From RHKX01 sp963820055 (lineage in GTDB: Bacteria > Actinomycetota > Thermoleophilia > Solirubrobacterales > 70-9): a stretch of 64,000 nucleotides of DNA. The stretch covers positions 496,001 through 560,000 of the forward strand of contig CAWFYJ010000005.1 of assembly GCA_963820055.1 (NCBI GenBank). The letters are read 5' to 3'. The notes beneath the pieces were generated by a model. That model made no database searches, was not told the origin of the DNA, and was given only the letters and a program-made list of their open reading frames with translations. Each line of letters starts with the position of its first letter. The first letter of the stretch is position 1. Shown in pieces: positions 17,499 through 25,659 of this stretch. The position numbers were made by a program, and so were the translations under genes.

Positions 17499-18498
17499 GC
17501 CCGGAGCGGGTCTCGTCGCTGAGGAAGGTGACCAGCTCGTCGTAGCTCTGGTCGGTCGAGAACCCGGCCGCGCGGCGATGGCCGCCGCCACCCATCTTCC
17601 GGGCGATCAGCGAGACGTCGACCGAGCCGTCCGTGGAGCGGAGGCTGACCTTGCGGGCCTGGCGGTTGCCTTCCGCCTTGTCGCGGACGACCGCCGCGAC
17701 CGAGGTGCCCTCGATGCCGCGGACGAAGTCGATGATCCCCTCGGTGAGGGTCTCGTCGGCGCCGGTGGCGGCGTAGTCGTCGGCGGAGAGGTAGGTCGTC
17801 GAGAGCGCACCATCGAGGTGCCTGTCGATGCGCTCGAGGGCCCGGGCGATCAGCTTCAGCTTCGCCTCGGGGACGCGCTCGTAGAGGCGCCGGAAGATGC
17901 CGTTGACGTCGACGCCCGCGTCGATCAGGTCGGCGGCGACCCGATGGGTCCGGGCGTCGGTGTTCTCGTACATGAACATCCCGGTGTCGGTGATCAGCCC
18001 GACGTAGAGCGACTGGGCGATGGACTCGGTGATCTCGGCGCCGATGCTGCGGCAGATCTCGAAGATGATCTCGGCCGTCGAGGAGGCCTCGACGTCGACC
18101 AGGTTGACGTCGGCGAAGCGGGTGTTGTCGTGGTGATGGTCGACGTTGAGCATCCGCTTGCCGTCGCGGAGCCACTGGACCGGCATCCGGTCGATGTTGC
18201 CGCAGTCGAGGAAGATCACCGTGCGGTCGGCGAGGTCGGCGGGGGCCTCGTGGAAGACCTCCTGAAGCGGCAGGAAGCGGTACTCGAGCGGGAGCGGGAA
18301 CTCCTTCTCGGCGAGGAACATGATCGAGTCCTTGCCGAGCTGGGTCAGCGCCTCATGGAGCGCGAGCGTCGAGCCGAGCGCGTCGCCGTCAGGACCCTCG
18401 TGGGTCGTGATCAGGAACCGCTCGGAGGCGGTCAGCTCTTCGACCACCGCGACGGTCGCGGCCTCGAGGTCGGGCACGCTTCCGTTCGAGCCGCTCAC
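17491..18498 (-). CDS. nrnA: DHH-family bifunctional nanoRNase/PAP phosphatase
   Basis: Phosphoesterase of 335 aa that degrades 2-5 nt RNAs and dephosphorylates 3'-phosphoadenosine 5'-phosphate. The DHH domain shows THEGPDGDALGS, FLDCGN and LNVDHHHDN; the DHHA1 domain has the substrate loop GGGGHRRAAGF. It is the counterpart of the Mycobacterium Rv2837c gene at the same place after rbfA. GTG 18498 overlaps the rbfA stop as GTGA. Confidence 0.92.
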   Translation of the reverse strand: MSGSNGSVPDLEAATVAVVEELTASERFLITTHEGPDGDALGSTLALHEALTQLGKDSIMFLAEKEFPLPLEYRFLPLQEVFHEAPADLADRTVIFLDCGNIDRMPVQWLRDGKRMLNVDHHHDNTRFADVNLVDVEASSTAEIIFEICRSIGAEITESIAQSLYVGLITDTGMFMYENTDARTHRVAADLIDAGVDVNGIFRRLYERVPEAKLKLIARALERIDRHLDGALSTTYLSADDYAATGADETLTEGIIDFVRGIEGTSVAAVVRDKAEGNRQARKVSLRSTDGSVDVSLIARKMGGGGHRRAAGFSTDQSYDELVTFLSDETRSGLA

Positions 18499-18827
18499 TC
18501 GTCCATCATCCTCGTCAGCCGGTCGGCGCGCTCGATCGAGTCGTCGTAGACGAAGTGGAGGGTCGGGGTGCGCTTCATCCGCAGCTGCGCCGAGATCGCC
18601 TTCTGGATCACGCCGTGCGCCGCCCGGAGGGCCTTCAGCGTCTCCGCCTTCTCCTCGTCGGATCCGAGCACGCTGACGTGCACCTGCGCGTTCCTCAGGT
18701 CGGGGCTGGTCTCAACTGCTGTGACGGTCACGAATCCAATCCGAGGGTCCTGCAACTCACCCCCGATGGTTGCTCCGATCACCTCGCGCATGACCCCGTC
18801 GACGCGTCGCATTCGCGATACGGCCAT
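18495..18827 (-). CDS. rbfA: 30S ribosome-binding factor A
   Basis: Small KH-fold maturation factor of the 30S subunit, 110 aa. It has RVDGVMREVIGATIGGELQDPR, here seen as MREVIGATIGGELQDPRIG, followed by VTVTAVETSPDLRNAQV, both typical. It lies 56 nt after infB and overlaps nrnA, the conserved infB-rbfA-nrnA order. Confidence 0.95.
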   Translation of the reverse strand: MAVSRMRRVDGVMREVIGATIGGELQDPRIGFVTVTAVETSPDLRNAQVHVSVLGSDEEKAETLKALRAAHGVIQKAISAQLRMKRTPTLHFVYDDSIERADRLTRMMDE

Positions 18828-18883
18828 CGCCGCCGACTATAGCCGGGAGGCGAACTCGGAACGGAGGCGGCGACCGGACCCCG

Positions 18884-21088
18884 CTATTCGAGGGTCTTTT
18901 CCACCTGGGTCGTCTCGAACACCTCGAGCACGTCCCCGACCTTGACATCCTGGAACCCGTCGAGGGTGATGCCGCACTCCTGGCCTTCCTCGACCTCGCG
19001 GACGTCGTCCTTGAAGCGCCGCAGGGAGGCGACGCGCCCGGTCCAGACGACCGTTCCGTCGCGCACCAGGCGCGCCTGGGCGTCCCGGGTGATCCGGCCC
19101 TCGGTGACCTTCGAGCCGGCGATCGTCCCGATCTTCGACGCCTTGAAGAGCTCGATGATCTCGGCCTCGCCGAGCGAGCGCTCGACCTCGTCGGGCTCGA
19201 GCATTCCCTCCATCGCGGCCCGGAGCTCCTCGGTGATCTTGTAGATGACCGAGTAGGTGCGGATCTCGACGCCCTCGCTGGCGGCGGCGCGCTTGGCGTC
19301 GGCGAGCGGGCGGACGTTGAAGCCGATCACGATCGCGTCGGAGGCGGCGGCGAGCATCACGTCGGACTCGTTGATCCCGCCGGCGGCGGCGTGGACGACG
19401 TCGACTGCGACCTCGTCCTGGGGCAGCTTCGCGATCTCGTCCTGGAGCGCCTCGAGCGATCCCGACACGTCCGCCTTGAGGAGCAGGTTGATCTGCTTGA
19501 TCTCGCCCTGCTTGGCCTTGGCGAAGACGTCCTCGAGGGTGATCCGGCGGGCGTTGCGCCGCGCTTGGGCCTCGGTCTTGAGGCGGATCGCCCGCTCGCC
19601 CGCGAGCTGGCGGGCGCGGCGATCGTTCTCGACGACCTGCGTGCGCTCGCCGGCTTCGCCGACGCCGTCGAAGCCGAGGACCTCGACCGGATCGCCGGGA
19701 CCGGCCTCCTTGATGCGGTTGCCGTTGAAGTCGTGCATGGCCCGGACCCGGCCCCACTGGGAGCCGGCGACGATCGAATCGCCGACGCGAAGGGTGCCGC
19801 GCTGGACGAGGACCGTCACGACCGCGCCGCGGCCGGGGTCGAGGTGCGACTCGATCACGGTTCCCGAGGCCTCGGTCGCCGGGTTGGCCTTCAGGTCCTC
19901 GAGCTCGGTCACGAGCAGGATCATGTGGAGGAGGTTGTCGAGGCCCTCGTGGGTCTTCGCGGAGACGTCGCAGTAGACGGTCTCCCCGCCCCAGTCCTCG
20001 GGCTGCAGGCCGAGGTTGGCGAGCTCGCCGCGGACCTTGTCCGGCGTCGCGCCCTCCTTGTCGATCTTGTTGACGGCGATCATCACCGGCACGCCCGCTG
20101 CCTTGGCGTGGTCGATCGCCTCCACCGTCTGCGGCATGACGCCGTCGTCGGCGGCGACGACGACGATCGCGACGTCGGTGACCTTCGCGCCGCGGGCGCG
20201 CATCGCGGTGAACGCCTGGTGGCCCGGGGTGTCGAGGAAGGTGATCGTCCGGTCCTCGGAGTGAACCTGGTAGGCGCCGATGTGCTGGGTGATGCCTCCG
20301 GCCTCGCCGGCGGCGACCTCGGTCGTCCGGATCGCGTCGAGCAGCGAAGTCTTGCCGTGGTCGACGTGTCCCATCACGGTCACGACCGGCGGCCGCAGCA
20401 CGAGGTCGGCGGCGTCGTCCTCGAAGACCGGCTCGTCGTCGACCTCTTCGCCCGCGTGGACGATCTCGACCTTCTGCTCGAACTCCTCGGCGAGCATCTC
20501 GACGGTCTCGTCGGTGAGCGTCTGGGTGAGCGTGGCCATCTCGCCCTGCTGCATCAGCTTCTTGATGATCTCGGCGCTGCTGACGCCGAACGTCTCGGAG
20601 ACCTCGCGCACGGTCGCTCCGGAGTTGACGCTGAGGATCTCGGGCTCGTCGGTGTTGAGCGTCTTCAGCTCGGGGGACTCGTCGAAGGCGGGCCGGCGAC
20701 GGCGGCCGCGGCGGCGCGGCGGGCGCTGCGGCGGGCCTGAAGACATGTGGTCGCGGCGCGCGGCCTGCGAGTCGATGACGACGCGGCGGCGCTTCTTGCC
20801 GGCCCCGTCGCCTCCGGCCGGCGCGGAGCTCGGGCGCTTGACGGGCTGACCCGGCGCCTTGCGCGGCGGCGCGGTCTTCGTGCCGGTTGCGGCCTTGGCG
20901 GCGCCCGCGGGAACGGGCTTCTTCTTCGGCAACGCGCCGGCGGCGGCAAGCGCCTTCAGCGCGGTCGCCTGGTCGACGCTCGAAGACGCGGTCTTGACCT
21001 CGACGTCGGCCGCCCGCAGCGCATCGATGACCTTGGAGCTCTCGAGCCCCAGTGCCTTCGCAATCTCGTGAACGCGTTGCTTCGCCAT
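18884..21088 (-). CDS. infB: Translation initiation factor IF-2
   Basis: GTPase that places initiator tRNA on the 30S subunit; 734 aa, shorter than most actinobacterial IF-2 because the linker is short. The N-terminal IF2N domain (VHEIAKALGLESSKVIDALR) is followed by an Ala/Pro/Lys linker and an Arg-rich RPPRRRGRRRR patch. The G domain carries GHVDHGKTSLLDAI, DTPGHQAFTAMR and NKIDK (about residues 235-350), followed by domains II to IV. ATG 21088 starts 9 nt after the nusA stop. Confidence 0.97.
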   Translation of the reverse strand: MAKQRVHEIAKALGLESSKVIDALRAADVEVKTASSSVDQATALKALAAAGALPKKKPVPAGAAKAATGTKTAPPRKAPGQPVKRPSSAPAGGDGAGKKRRRVVIDSQAARRDHMSSGPPQRPPRRRGRRRRPAFDESPELKTLNTDEPEILSVNSGATVREVSETFGVSSAEIIKKLMQQGEMATLTQTLTDETVEMLAEEFEQKVEIVHAGEEVDDEPVFEDDAADLVLRPPVVTVMGHVDHGKTSLLDAIRTTEVAAGEAGGITQHIGAYQVHSEDRTITFLDTPGHQAFTAMRARGAKVTDVAIVVVAADDGVMPQTVEAIDHAKAAGVPVMIAVNKIDKEGATPDKVRGELANLGLQPEDWGGETVYCDVSAKTHEGLDNLLHMILLVTELEDLKANPATEASGTVIESHLDPGRGAVVTVLVQRGTLRVGDSIVAGSQWGRVRAMHDFNGNRIKEAGPGDPVEVLGFDGVGEAGERTQVVENDRRARQLAGERAIRLKTEAQARRNARRITLEDVFAKAKQGEIKQINLLLKADVSGSLEALQDEIAKLPQDEVAVDVVHAAAGGINESDVMLAAASDAIVIGFNVRPLADAKRAAASEGVEIRTYSVIYKITEELRAAMEGMLEPDEVERSLGEAEIIELFKASKIGTIAGSKVTEGRITRDAQARLVRDGTVVWTGRVASLRRFKDDVREVEEGQECGITLDGFQDVKVGDVLEVFETTQVEKTLE

Positions 21089-21097
21089 GTGCTCCCG

Positions 21098-22876
21098 CTA
21101 CGCCTCCGTGCCTTCCCCGGCGTCGTCGGAGTCGGCGCCGGCCTCGACGGCGGCCTCGGTCAGCTGCTCGGCCTCCTCGACAACCTCTTCCTCGGCGATC
21201 TCCTCGGCAACGGCCTCCGCCACGACCTCCTCGGCGACCTCTTCGGCCACCTCGGCGGCGACTTCCTCGGCGACGACCTCGGCCGCGACCTCTTCGGCCG
21301 CCTCCTCGGCGATCTCCTCGACGGCTGCCTCTTCGACCGCTGCTTCGTCGGCTGCGGCCTCTTCGGCCTCCTCGATCTCAGCGGCGGCTTCCGGGTTCTC
21401 GTCGGCTGCGACTTCGGCCACGGCGTCCTCGAGGGCGACCTCGGCGATCGCCTCGTCGACGACGGCTTCGACCACGGCCTCGCTCTCGTCTTCAGCAGCG
21501 GCGGCGGCGGCGAACTCCTCCTCAGCCCGGGCGATGACCGGGGCGATGTCGGCGTCCGGCGCGTCCGGCTTCGCCAGCAGCGCCACCTCTTCCTCGCTCA
21601 GCGGCGAGAGCACGGTGACCTGGTTGGTGCTGAAGCGGGCCAGCGCCTGGTGGGTCGGCAGACCGCAGTAGTGGGAGTTCGGGAGCGCGGCGTTCGGGCA
21701 GCGGCGGCCGGCGGAGAGCACGGCGGAGCAACGACCGTCGAAGGTCTCCTCCTCGTTCTCGAAGCCTTCCTCGGAGTCGCCCTGCTCGGCGAACTCGCTC
21801 TCGCCGACGATGTCGACGCGCCAGCCGGTCAGCTTCGCGGCGAGACGTGCGTTCTGGCCCTCGCGGCCGATCGCGAGCGAGAGCTGATCGTCGGGGACGA
21901 TGACGGTCGCCTGGCGGTCGTCGTCGTCGACGAGGACCTCGCGCACGCGGGCCGGGGAGAGCGCCTTCGCGACGAAGCGGGCGGGCTCCTCGTTGTAGGG
22001 AATGATGTCGATCTTCTCGCCGCGCAGCTCGGACACGACCATGCGGACGCGGGAGCCGCGGGGGCCGACGCAGGCGCCGACCGGATCGACGCCGTCGGCG
22101 TGGGAGACGACGGCGATCTTCGAGCGGAAGCCGGGCTCGCGAGCGACGCCGACGACCTCGACGAGCTCGTCGGCGATCTCCGGGACCTCGAGGGCGAACA
22201 GCTTCTTGATCAGCTCCGGGTCCTTGCGGGAAACGACGACGCTCGGGCCCTTGCCGTCGGCGTTGACCTCGGTGATGACGGCCTTGATCCGCATCCCATG
22301 GTCGTAGCGCTCGCTGTAGATCTGCTCGGAGCGGGGAAGCAGCGCCTCGACCCGGTCGCGGAGCTGGACCAGCGTGTAGCGGTTGTCGGACTGCTGGATG
22401 ATCCCGGTGATCAGCTCGCCGACGCGATCCTGGAACTCCTCGTACATCATCATCCGCTCGGCCTCGCGGATCCGCTGCAGGACGACCTGCTTGGCGGTCT
22501 GGGCGGCGATCCGCCCGAAGTTGTCGGGGGTGACGTCGTGCGACTCGATCTGGTCCTCGTACGGCGCGAGCACCTCGGGGTCGAGCTCGGGGTCCTCGGG
22601 CTCCTTGAGCTGGCCGGTCGCGGGGTCGATCTCGGGCTCCTGGCTCTCGACGACCTCGGCGAGCAGCTTCTCCTCGAGCTCGGCGGGCAGGATCAGCTCG
22701 AAGACCCGGAAGTCAGCGGTCTCGCGGTCGAGGTCGACCCGTGCGTACTTGGCGGCTCCCGGCTGCTTCTTGTAGGCGGAGAGGAGCGCGTCCTCGAGCG
22801 CGGCCATGAGGGTCTCGGAGTCGAGCCCCTTCTCCTGCTCGAGGACCTTGATGGCATCGACGATCTCGCGGCTCAC
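21098..22876 (-). CDS. nusA: Transcription termination/antitermination factor NusA with zinc-knuckle and acidic C-terminal extension
   Basis: RNA polymerase accessory factor of 592 aa. The N-terminal domain (1-~150), S1 domain (about 160-230, starting RVEALLPRSEQIYSERY) and two KH domains (GACVGPRGSRVRMVVSEL; LAIGREGQNARLAAKLTGWRVDI) are complete by about residue 355. An unusual extension follows: a Cys3His motif with Cys383, Cys393, Cys404 and His409 (GRRCPNAALPNSHYCGLPTH) resembling small YC-x-H zinc knuckles, then about 150 residues of Glu/Ala-rich acidic repeats to the end. GTG 22876 overlaps the rimP stop (GTGA) and has GGAGG 7 nt upstream. The usual actinobacterial neighbour ylxR is absent between nusA and infB. 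Confidence 0.95.
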   Translation of the reverse strand: MSREIVDAIKVLEQEKGLDSETLMAALEDALLSAYKKQPGAAKYARVDLDRETADFRVFELILPAELEEKLLAEVVESQEPEIDPATGQLKEPEDPELDPEVLAPYEDQIESHDVTPDNFGRIAAQTAKQVVLQRIREAERMMMYEEFQDRVGELITGIIQQSDNRYTLVQLRDRVEALLPRSEQIYSERYDHGMRIKAVITEVNADGKGPSVVVSRKDPELIKKLFALEVPEIADELVEVVGVAREPGFRSKIAVVSHADGVDPVGACVGPRGSRVRMVVSELRGEKIDIIPYNEEPARFVAKALSPARVREVLVDDDDRQATVIVPDDQLSLAIGREGQNARLAAKLTGWRVDIVGESEFAEQGDSEEGFENEEETFDGRCSAVLSAGRRCPNAALPNSHYCGLPTHQALARFSTNQVTVLSPLSEEEVALLAKPDAPDADIAPVIARAEEEFAAAAAAEDESEAVVEAVVDEAIAEVALEDAVAEVAADENPEAAAEIEEAEEAAADEAAVEEAAVEEIAEEAAEEVAAEVVAEEVAAEVAEEVAEEVVAEAVAEEIAEEEVVEEAEQLTEAAVEAGADSDDAGEGTEA

Positions 22877-23307
22877 GACTGTACCTCCGACAACTCTGGG
22901 ACAAGATTCGAGCGGCCGACGAGATCGAACGGGATCTCGACGGTTTCCCCTGCGGACTCGATGCTGACCGCCTCCGCATCTGCGGCGATCAGGCGTCCGG
23001 TGAAGTTGCGGCGTCCGTCGAGCGGCTCCGTGGTCCGGATCCGGGCCTCGTGTCCGACGAATGCGGCGAAGTGCTCGGGCTTGACCAAGGGGCGGTCGAG
23101 ACCGGGCGAGGATACCTCGAAGGCGTAGTCGGCGAGCAGGTCGCGGACCTGCATCGTCACGCGCTCGCAGAGCTCGAGACCGACGCCGTCGGGATGGTCG
23201 ATGTAGAGCCGCAGCGTCTCGCGCGCCGGCGACTCGACCAGGATCAGCTCGATCCGGGGATCGAGCTCGGCGATCTGCTCTGCAATCTGGGTTTCTGTGG
23301 GGTTCAT
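22873..23307 (-). CDS. rimP: Ribosome maturation factor RimP
   Basis: Assembly factor for the 30S subunit, 144 aa from ATG 23307. LYIDHPDGVGLELCERVTMQ, YAFEVSSPGLDRPLVKPEHF and the C-terminal Sm-like barrel (GRLIAADAEAVSIE) identify it. ATG 23307 has GAGG 9 nt upstream; an in-frame ATG at 23316 is less well placed, and the open frame beyond it enters the leader hairpin. First gene of the rimP-nusA-infB operon. Confidence 0.92.
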   Translation of the reverse strand: MNPTETQIAEQIAELDPRIELILVESPARETLRLYIDHPDGVGLELCERVTMQVRDLLADYAFEVSSPGLDRPLVKPEHFAAFVGHEARIRTTEPLDGRRNFTGRLIAADAEAVSIESAGETVEIPFDLVGRSNLVPELSEVQS

Positions 23308-23356
23308 GGCGTTCATCCTCGGGTTCTTCGCGTCCACCCCGTCCCGTTCGCGGCCG

Positions 23357-23382
23357 AAAAAAAGGCGGGCCGCAGGCCCACC
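23357..23382 (-). terminator. Intrinsic terminator/attenuator in the rimP-nusA leader
   Basis: On the minus strand GGTGGGCC pairs with GGCCCGCC over a 3-nt loop (8-bp stem with one G-U pair) and is followed by seven T residues. It lies 50 nt before the rimP start and about 30 nt after the promoter at 23422-23449, so it can act in the leader of this operon as well as ending transcription from dtd. Confidence 0.8.
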
Positions 23383-23421
23383 TCTCGCAACGGATTCGAA
23401 TGCGGACAAAGGTGAACGCCG

Positions 23422-23449
23422 AGTATAGCCACCACGAATCGGCGATCAA
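23422..23449 (-). promoter_or_regulatory. Promoter of the rimP-nusA-infB operon
   Basis: On the minus strand, -35 TTGATC (23444-23449) and -10 TATACT (23422-23427) are separated by 16 nt. Both are near sigma-70 consensus. Transcription should begin near 23415, upstream of the hairpin terminator. Confidence 0.65.
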
Positions 23450-23485
23450 GAGCGATTCCGGGGTCCCGGGACCGCGGTGGCGGGC

Positions 23486-23902
23486 TCAGACCTCGACGAG
23501 GAGCGTGACCGGGCCGTCGTTGACGAGCTCGACCTCCATCGCCGCCCCGAACACGCCCCGCTCCGCCTCCAGCAGCTCGCAGACCAGGTCGTAGAGCGGC
23601 TCCGCGACCTCGGGCGGCGCGGCGCCCGTGAAGCTCGGGCGGTTGCCCTTGCGGACGTCGCCGTAGAGCGTGAACTGGCTGACGCAGAGGATCCCGCGGC
23701 CGCCCAACGGCTCCGACATCCGCCCATCGGCGTCGTCGAAGATCCGCAGGGCGGCGACCTTGCGGGCCAGGCGACGGGCCTCCTCCTCCCCGTCCCCCGG
23801 CGCCACGCCGACGAGCACGAGCATTCCCGGCCCGATCGACCCGGTCGTCTCGCCCGCCACGCGCACCGACGCGGCGCTCACCCTCTGGACGAGCGCCCGC
23901 AC
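23486..23902 (-). CDS. dtd: D-aminoacyl-tRNA deacylase
   Basis: Proofreading enzyme that removes D-amino acids from tRNA; 138 aa, full length. SQFTLYGDVRKGNRP and the C-terminal NDGPVTLLVEV, with the Gly-cisPro dipeptide of the active site, identify it. GTG 23902 starts 4 nt after the stop of the TPR gene and at the family N-terminus (RALVQRVSAASV). A promoter and a terminator separate it from rimP. Confidence 0.94.
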   Translation of the reverse strand: MRALVQRVSAASVRVAGETTGSIGPGMLVLVGVAPGDGEEEARRLARKVAALRIFDDADGRMSEPLGGRGILCVSQFTLYGDVRKGNRPSFTGAAPPEVAEPLYDLVCELLEAERGVFGAAMEVELVNDGPVTLLVEV

Positions 23903-23906
23903 CGGC

Positions 23907-24287
23907 TCAGGAAACGCGCAGGCGCTGCCTGTAGACCCGGTAGTCCTCGCGATCGGGCCGCAGGTTCGCGGCGATCGCCAGGTGCCGGCGCGCGTCCTCG
24001 GAACGACCACTCAGGTCGAGCGACCGGCCGAGGCAGAAATGGGCGAAATCATTGGTCGGATAGCGCTCCACCACAGCCTCGAACTCGGCCGCCGCCTCCT
24101 TGAAGCGGCGCGAGCGGAACAGCGCCCGGCCCAGCGCTTCCCGCACCGACGACTTGCCCGGCTCCCGCGATGCGACCTTGCCGAGCGGCACGGTCGCGGC
24201 GGCGAAGTCGCCGTTTTCGAGCAGCTCGAGACCGTGCGTATAGAGCGTGTAGGTGTCTTCCGTGTGGTTCTCGATGTGCTTGTCCAT
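23907..24287 (-). CDS. Small tetratricopeptide-repeat protein
   Basis: Cytoplasmic protein of 126 aa made of about three TPR-type helical hairpins (YTHGLELLENGDFAAATVPL; EALGRALFRSRRFKEAAAEF; AHFCLGRSLDLSGRSEDARR). Such domains mediate protein binding. It is coupled to dtd with a 4-nt gap. ATG 24287 begins the first plausible protein sequence; the reading frame continues far upstream but overlaps cdsA out of frame. The partner is unknown. Confidence 0.8.
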   Translation of the reverse strand: MDKHIENHTEDTYTLYTHGLELLENGDFAAATVPLGKVASREPGKSSVREALGRALFRSRRFKEAAAEFEAVVERYPTNDFAHFCLGRSLDLSGRSEDARRHLAIAANLRPDREDYRVYRQRLRVS

Positions 24288-24550
24288 AGGACCGATTCTA
24301 GGGAGGCTGTAAAGAGCCGAAACGGCGTCGGGGGCGGGGGTTGCCGGTAGGGCGAAGTGGCAGTGAAAGAGGGCTGGGCGGGCGGCTGGTGGGAGCCCGA
24401 GCGCCCTCGTTGGCGTATTTCGGCGCGATCCGTGCCGAAATCGGCCACGACACCATCTCGTGGGCCGAATTCCTCTCACTATGAGAGGAAATCCGCCCAC
24501 CACCGTCAGTCCGAGGCGGGAGTGTCCCGCGGAACACTCTCCGGGGCTAC
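24288..24550. other. Non-coding gap between cdsA and the TPR gene
   Basis: About 260 nt with no credible gene. It holds copy B of the two-hairpin element (24417-24500). No clear promoter for the TPR-dtd pair was recognised, although one is expected here. Confidence 0.55.
24417..24500. repeat. Two-hairpin intergenic element, copy B
   Basis: Hairpin 1 is a perfect 8-bp stem ATTTCGGC/GCCGAAAT (24417-24424 with 24434-24441). Hairpin 2 has an outer stem GTGGGC/GCCCAC (24460-24465 with 24495-24500) and a 9-bp inner stem TTCCTCTCA/TGAGAGGAA (24470-24478 with 24482-24490) closed by the triloop CTA. Against copy A, the base pair in the middle of the inner stem is swapped from A-T to T-A, and two T-T mismatches become T-A pairs, so pairing rather than sequence is kept. 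It lies in the gap between cdsA and the TPR-dtd operon. Confidence 0.7.
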
Positions 24551-25588
24551 CTAGTAGACGATCAGCAACGCCAGGTAGTAGCCGGCGACGATCGTGAATA
24601 GGACGGCGTCGAGGCGGTCGAGGAGGCCGCCGTGCGGGCCGAGCATGCGACCGGTGTCCTTGACGTCGAGGTCGCGCTTGATGGCGGACTCGAAGAGGTC
24701 GCCGAGCGGGGCGAGCAGGGCGATGCAGAGGCCGAAGAGGAGCGCCTGCGGCCCGGTCAGCCAGTCCTGGTAGAGGCCGGCGAGCCAGAAGCCGAGGACG
24801 CCGCCGAGGATGCCGATCAGGAGCCCTTCGATCGTCTTGTTGGGCGATACCTGGGGGGCGAGGGGGCGCTGGCCGAACATCCTGCCGCCGAGGTAGGCGA
24901 ACGTGTCGGTGAAGAAGGTCGCGACGAGGACGTCGACGAGCAGGGCGCCGCCGTGCAGGGGCAGCTCGCGGAGCAGGACGGCGTGGGCGAAAGGGAGGCC
25001 GATCCAGACGAGGGCGAGGACGGTGACGGCCATCGACCAGGTCACGTTGCTGAGGCTCGGGCGGGCCAGGGCGAAGATCAGCATCACCGGCACCGTGGCG
25101 AGGAGCGCGAGGAGGATCTGGGTGGAACCGCCGAAGTAGGCGGCCGCGACCATTCCAAGGGAGCCGAGGAACGCTGCCGCCTCGAAGGGGCGCGACCTCG
25201 CGGTCATCCGGAAGAACTCGATCTGGGCCGCCCAGGCGAGGCCGACCATCGCGACGGCGAAGACGGGACCGCCCGCAGCGACGATGATGACGGCGAAGAC
25301 GATCCACGGGATCGCCCAGAGGATCCGCGCCAGCAGCTCCGATCGCCGGCCGGTGCGGGGTCGCCCGCTCCCACGGGACCGCCGCGGCCCCCGCGAGCGC
25401 CCGCCGGCGCGCGCCGGCGTGGCTTCCGGCTCGGGCTGACCGACTTCGACCGCCGCCTGCTCGCCGGTCTCGCCGGCGCCCTCGGCATCGGGCTCGGGCT
25501 CGGGCCCGGTGTCGAACGAGAAGGGCGAAGGTTCCTGCGGGCTCTCCCGGCGCGGCTGCGACGAACCTGGTCGGGGGGGAAAGTCCAT
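24551..25588 (-). CDS. cdsA: Phosphatidate cytidylyltransferase
   Basis: Makes CDP-diacylglycerol, the branch point of phospholipid synthesis, in the membrane. The 345 aa include about eight hydrophobic segments (from residue ~85) and the family signature SPNKTIEGLLIGILGG ... GDLFESAIKRDLDVKD ... GGLLDRLDAV. The first ~85 residues are an unusual polar extension, first Pro/Glu/Gly-rich and then Arg-rich, likely a disordered cytoplasmic tail. It would normally follow uppS; here a PadR regulator gene lies between. Strong hairpins precede the start (see 25590-25644). Confidence 0.93.
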   Translation of the reverse strand: MDFPPRPGSSQPRRESPQEPSPFSFDTGPEPEPDAEGAGETGEQAAVEVGQPEPEATPARAGGRSRGPRRSRGSGRPRTGRRSELLARILWAIPWIVFAVIIVAAGGPVFAVAMVGLAWAAQIEFFRMTARSRPFEAAAFLGSLGMVAAAYFGGSTQILLALLATVPVMLIFALARPSLSNVTWSMAVTVLALVWIGLPFAHAVLLRELPLHGGALLVDVLVATFFTDTFAYLGGRMFGQRPLAPQVSPNKTIEGLLIGILGGVLGFWLAGLYQDWLTGPQALLFGLCIALLAPLGDLFESAIKRDLDVKDTGRMLGPHGGLLDRLDAVLFTIVAGYYLALLIVY

Positions 25589-25589
25589 G

Positions 25590-25644
25590 GGCGCGGAGCC
25601 TACCCGCGCCGCAGGGAGGGACGGCTTCGCGCCGCCCTCCCTGC
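25590..25644 (-). other. Two strong hairpins in the padR-cdsA spacer
   Basis: GGCGCGG/CCGCGCC (25590-25610) sits directly before the cdsA ATG. GCAGGGAGGG/CCCTCCCTGC plus CGGC/GCCG (25611-25644) forms a 14-bp stem with one bulged base. Neither has a U tract, so they are not classic terminators. They could protect the mRNA end or limit cdsA translation; the role is inferred. Confidence 0.55.
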
Positions 25645-25659
25645 AAGGCGGTGCGCCGT

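Noticed and set aside
21098..21560. Acidic NusA tail as a misread frame or a separate gene
   Set aside because: The tail is in frame with the KH domains and the zinc-like motif, with no stop or start between, and ends right before infB with normal operon spacing.
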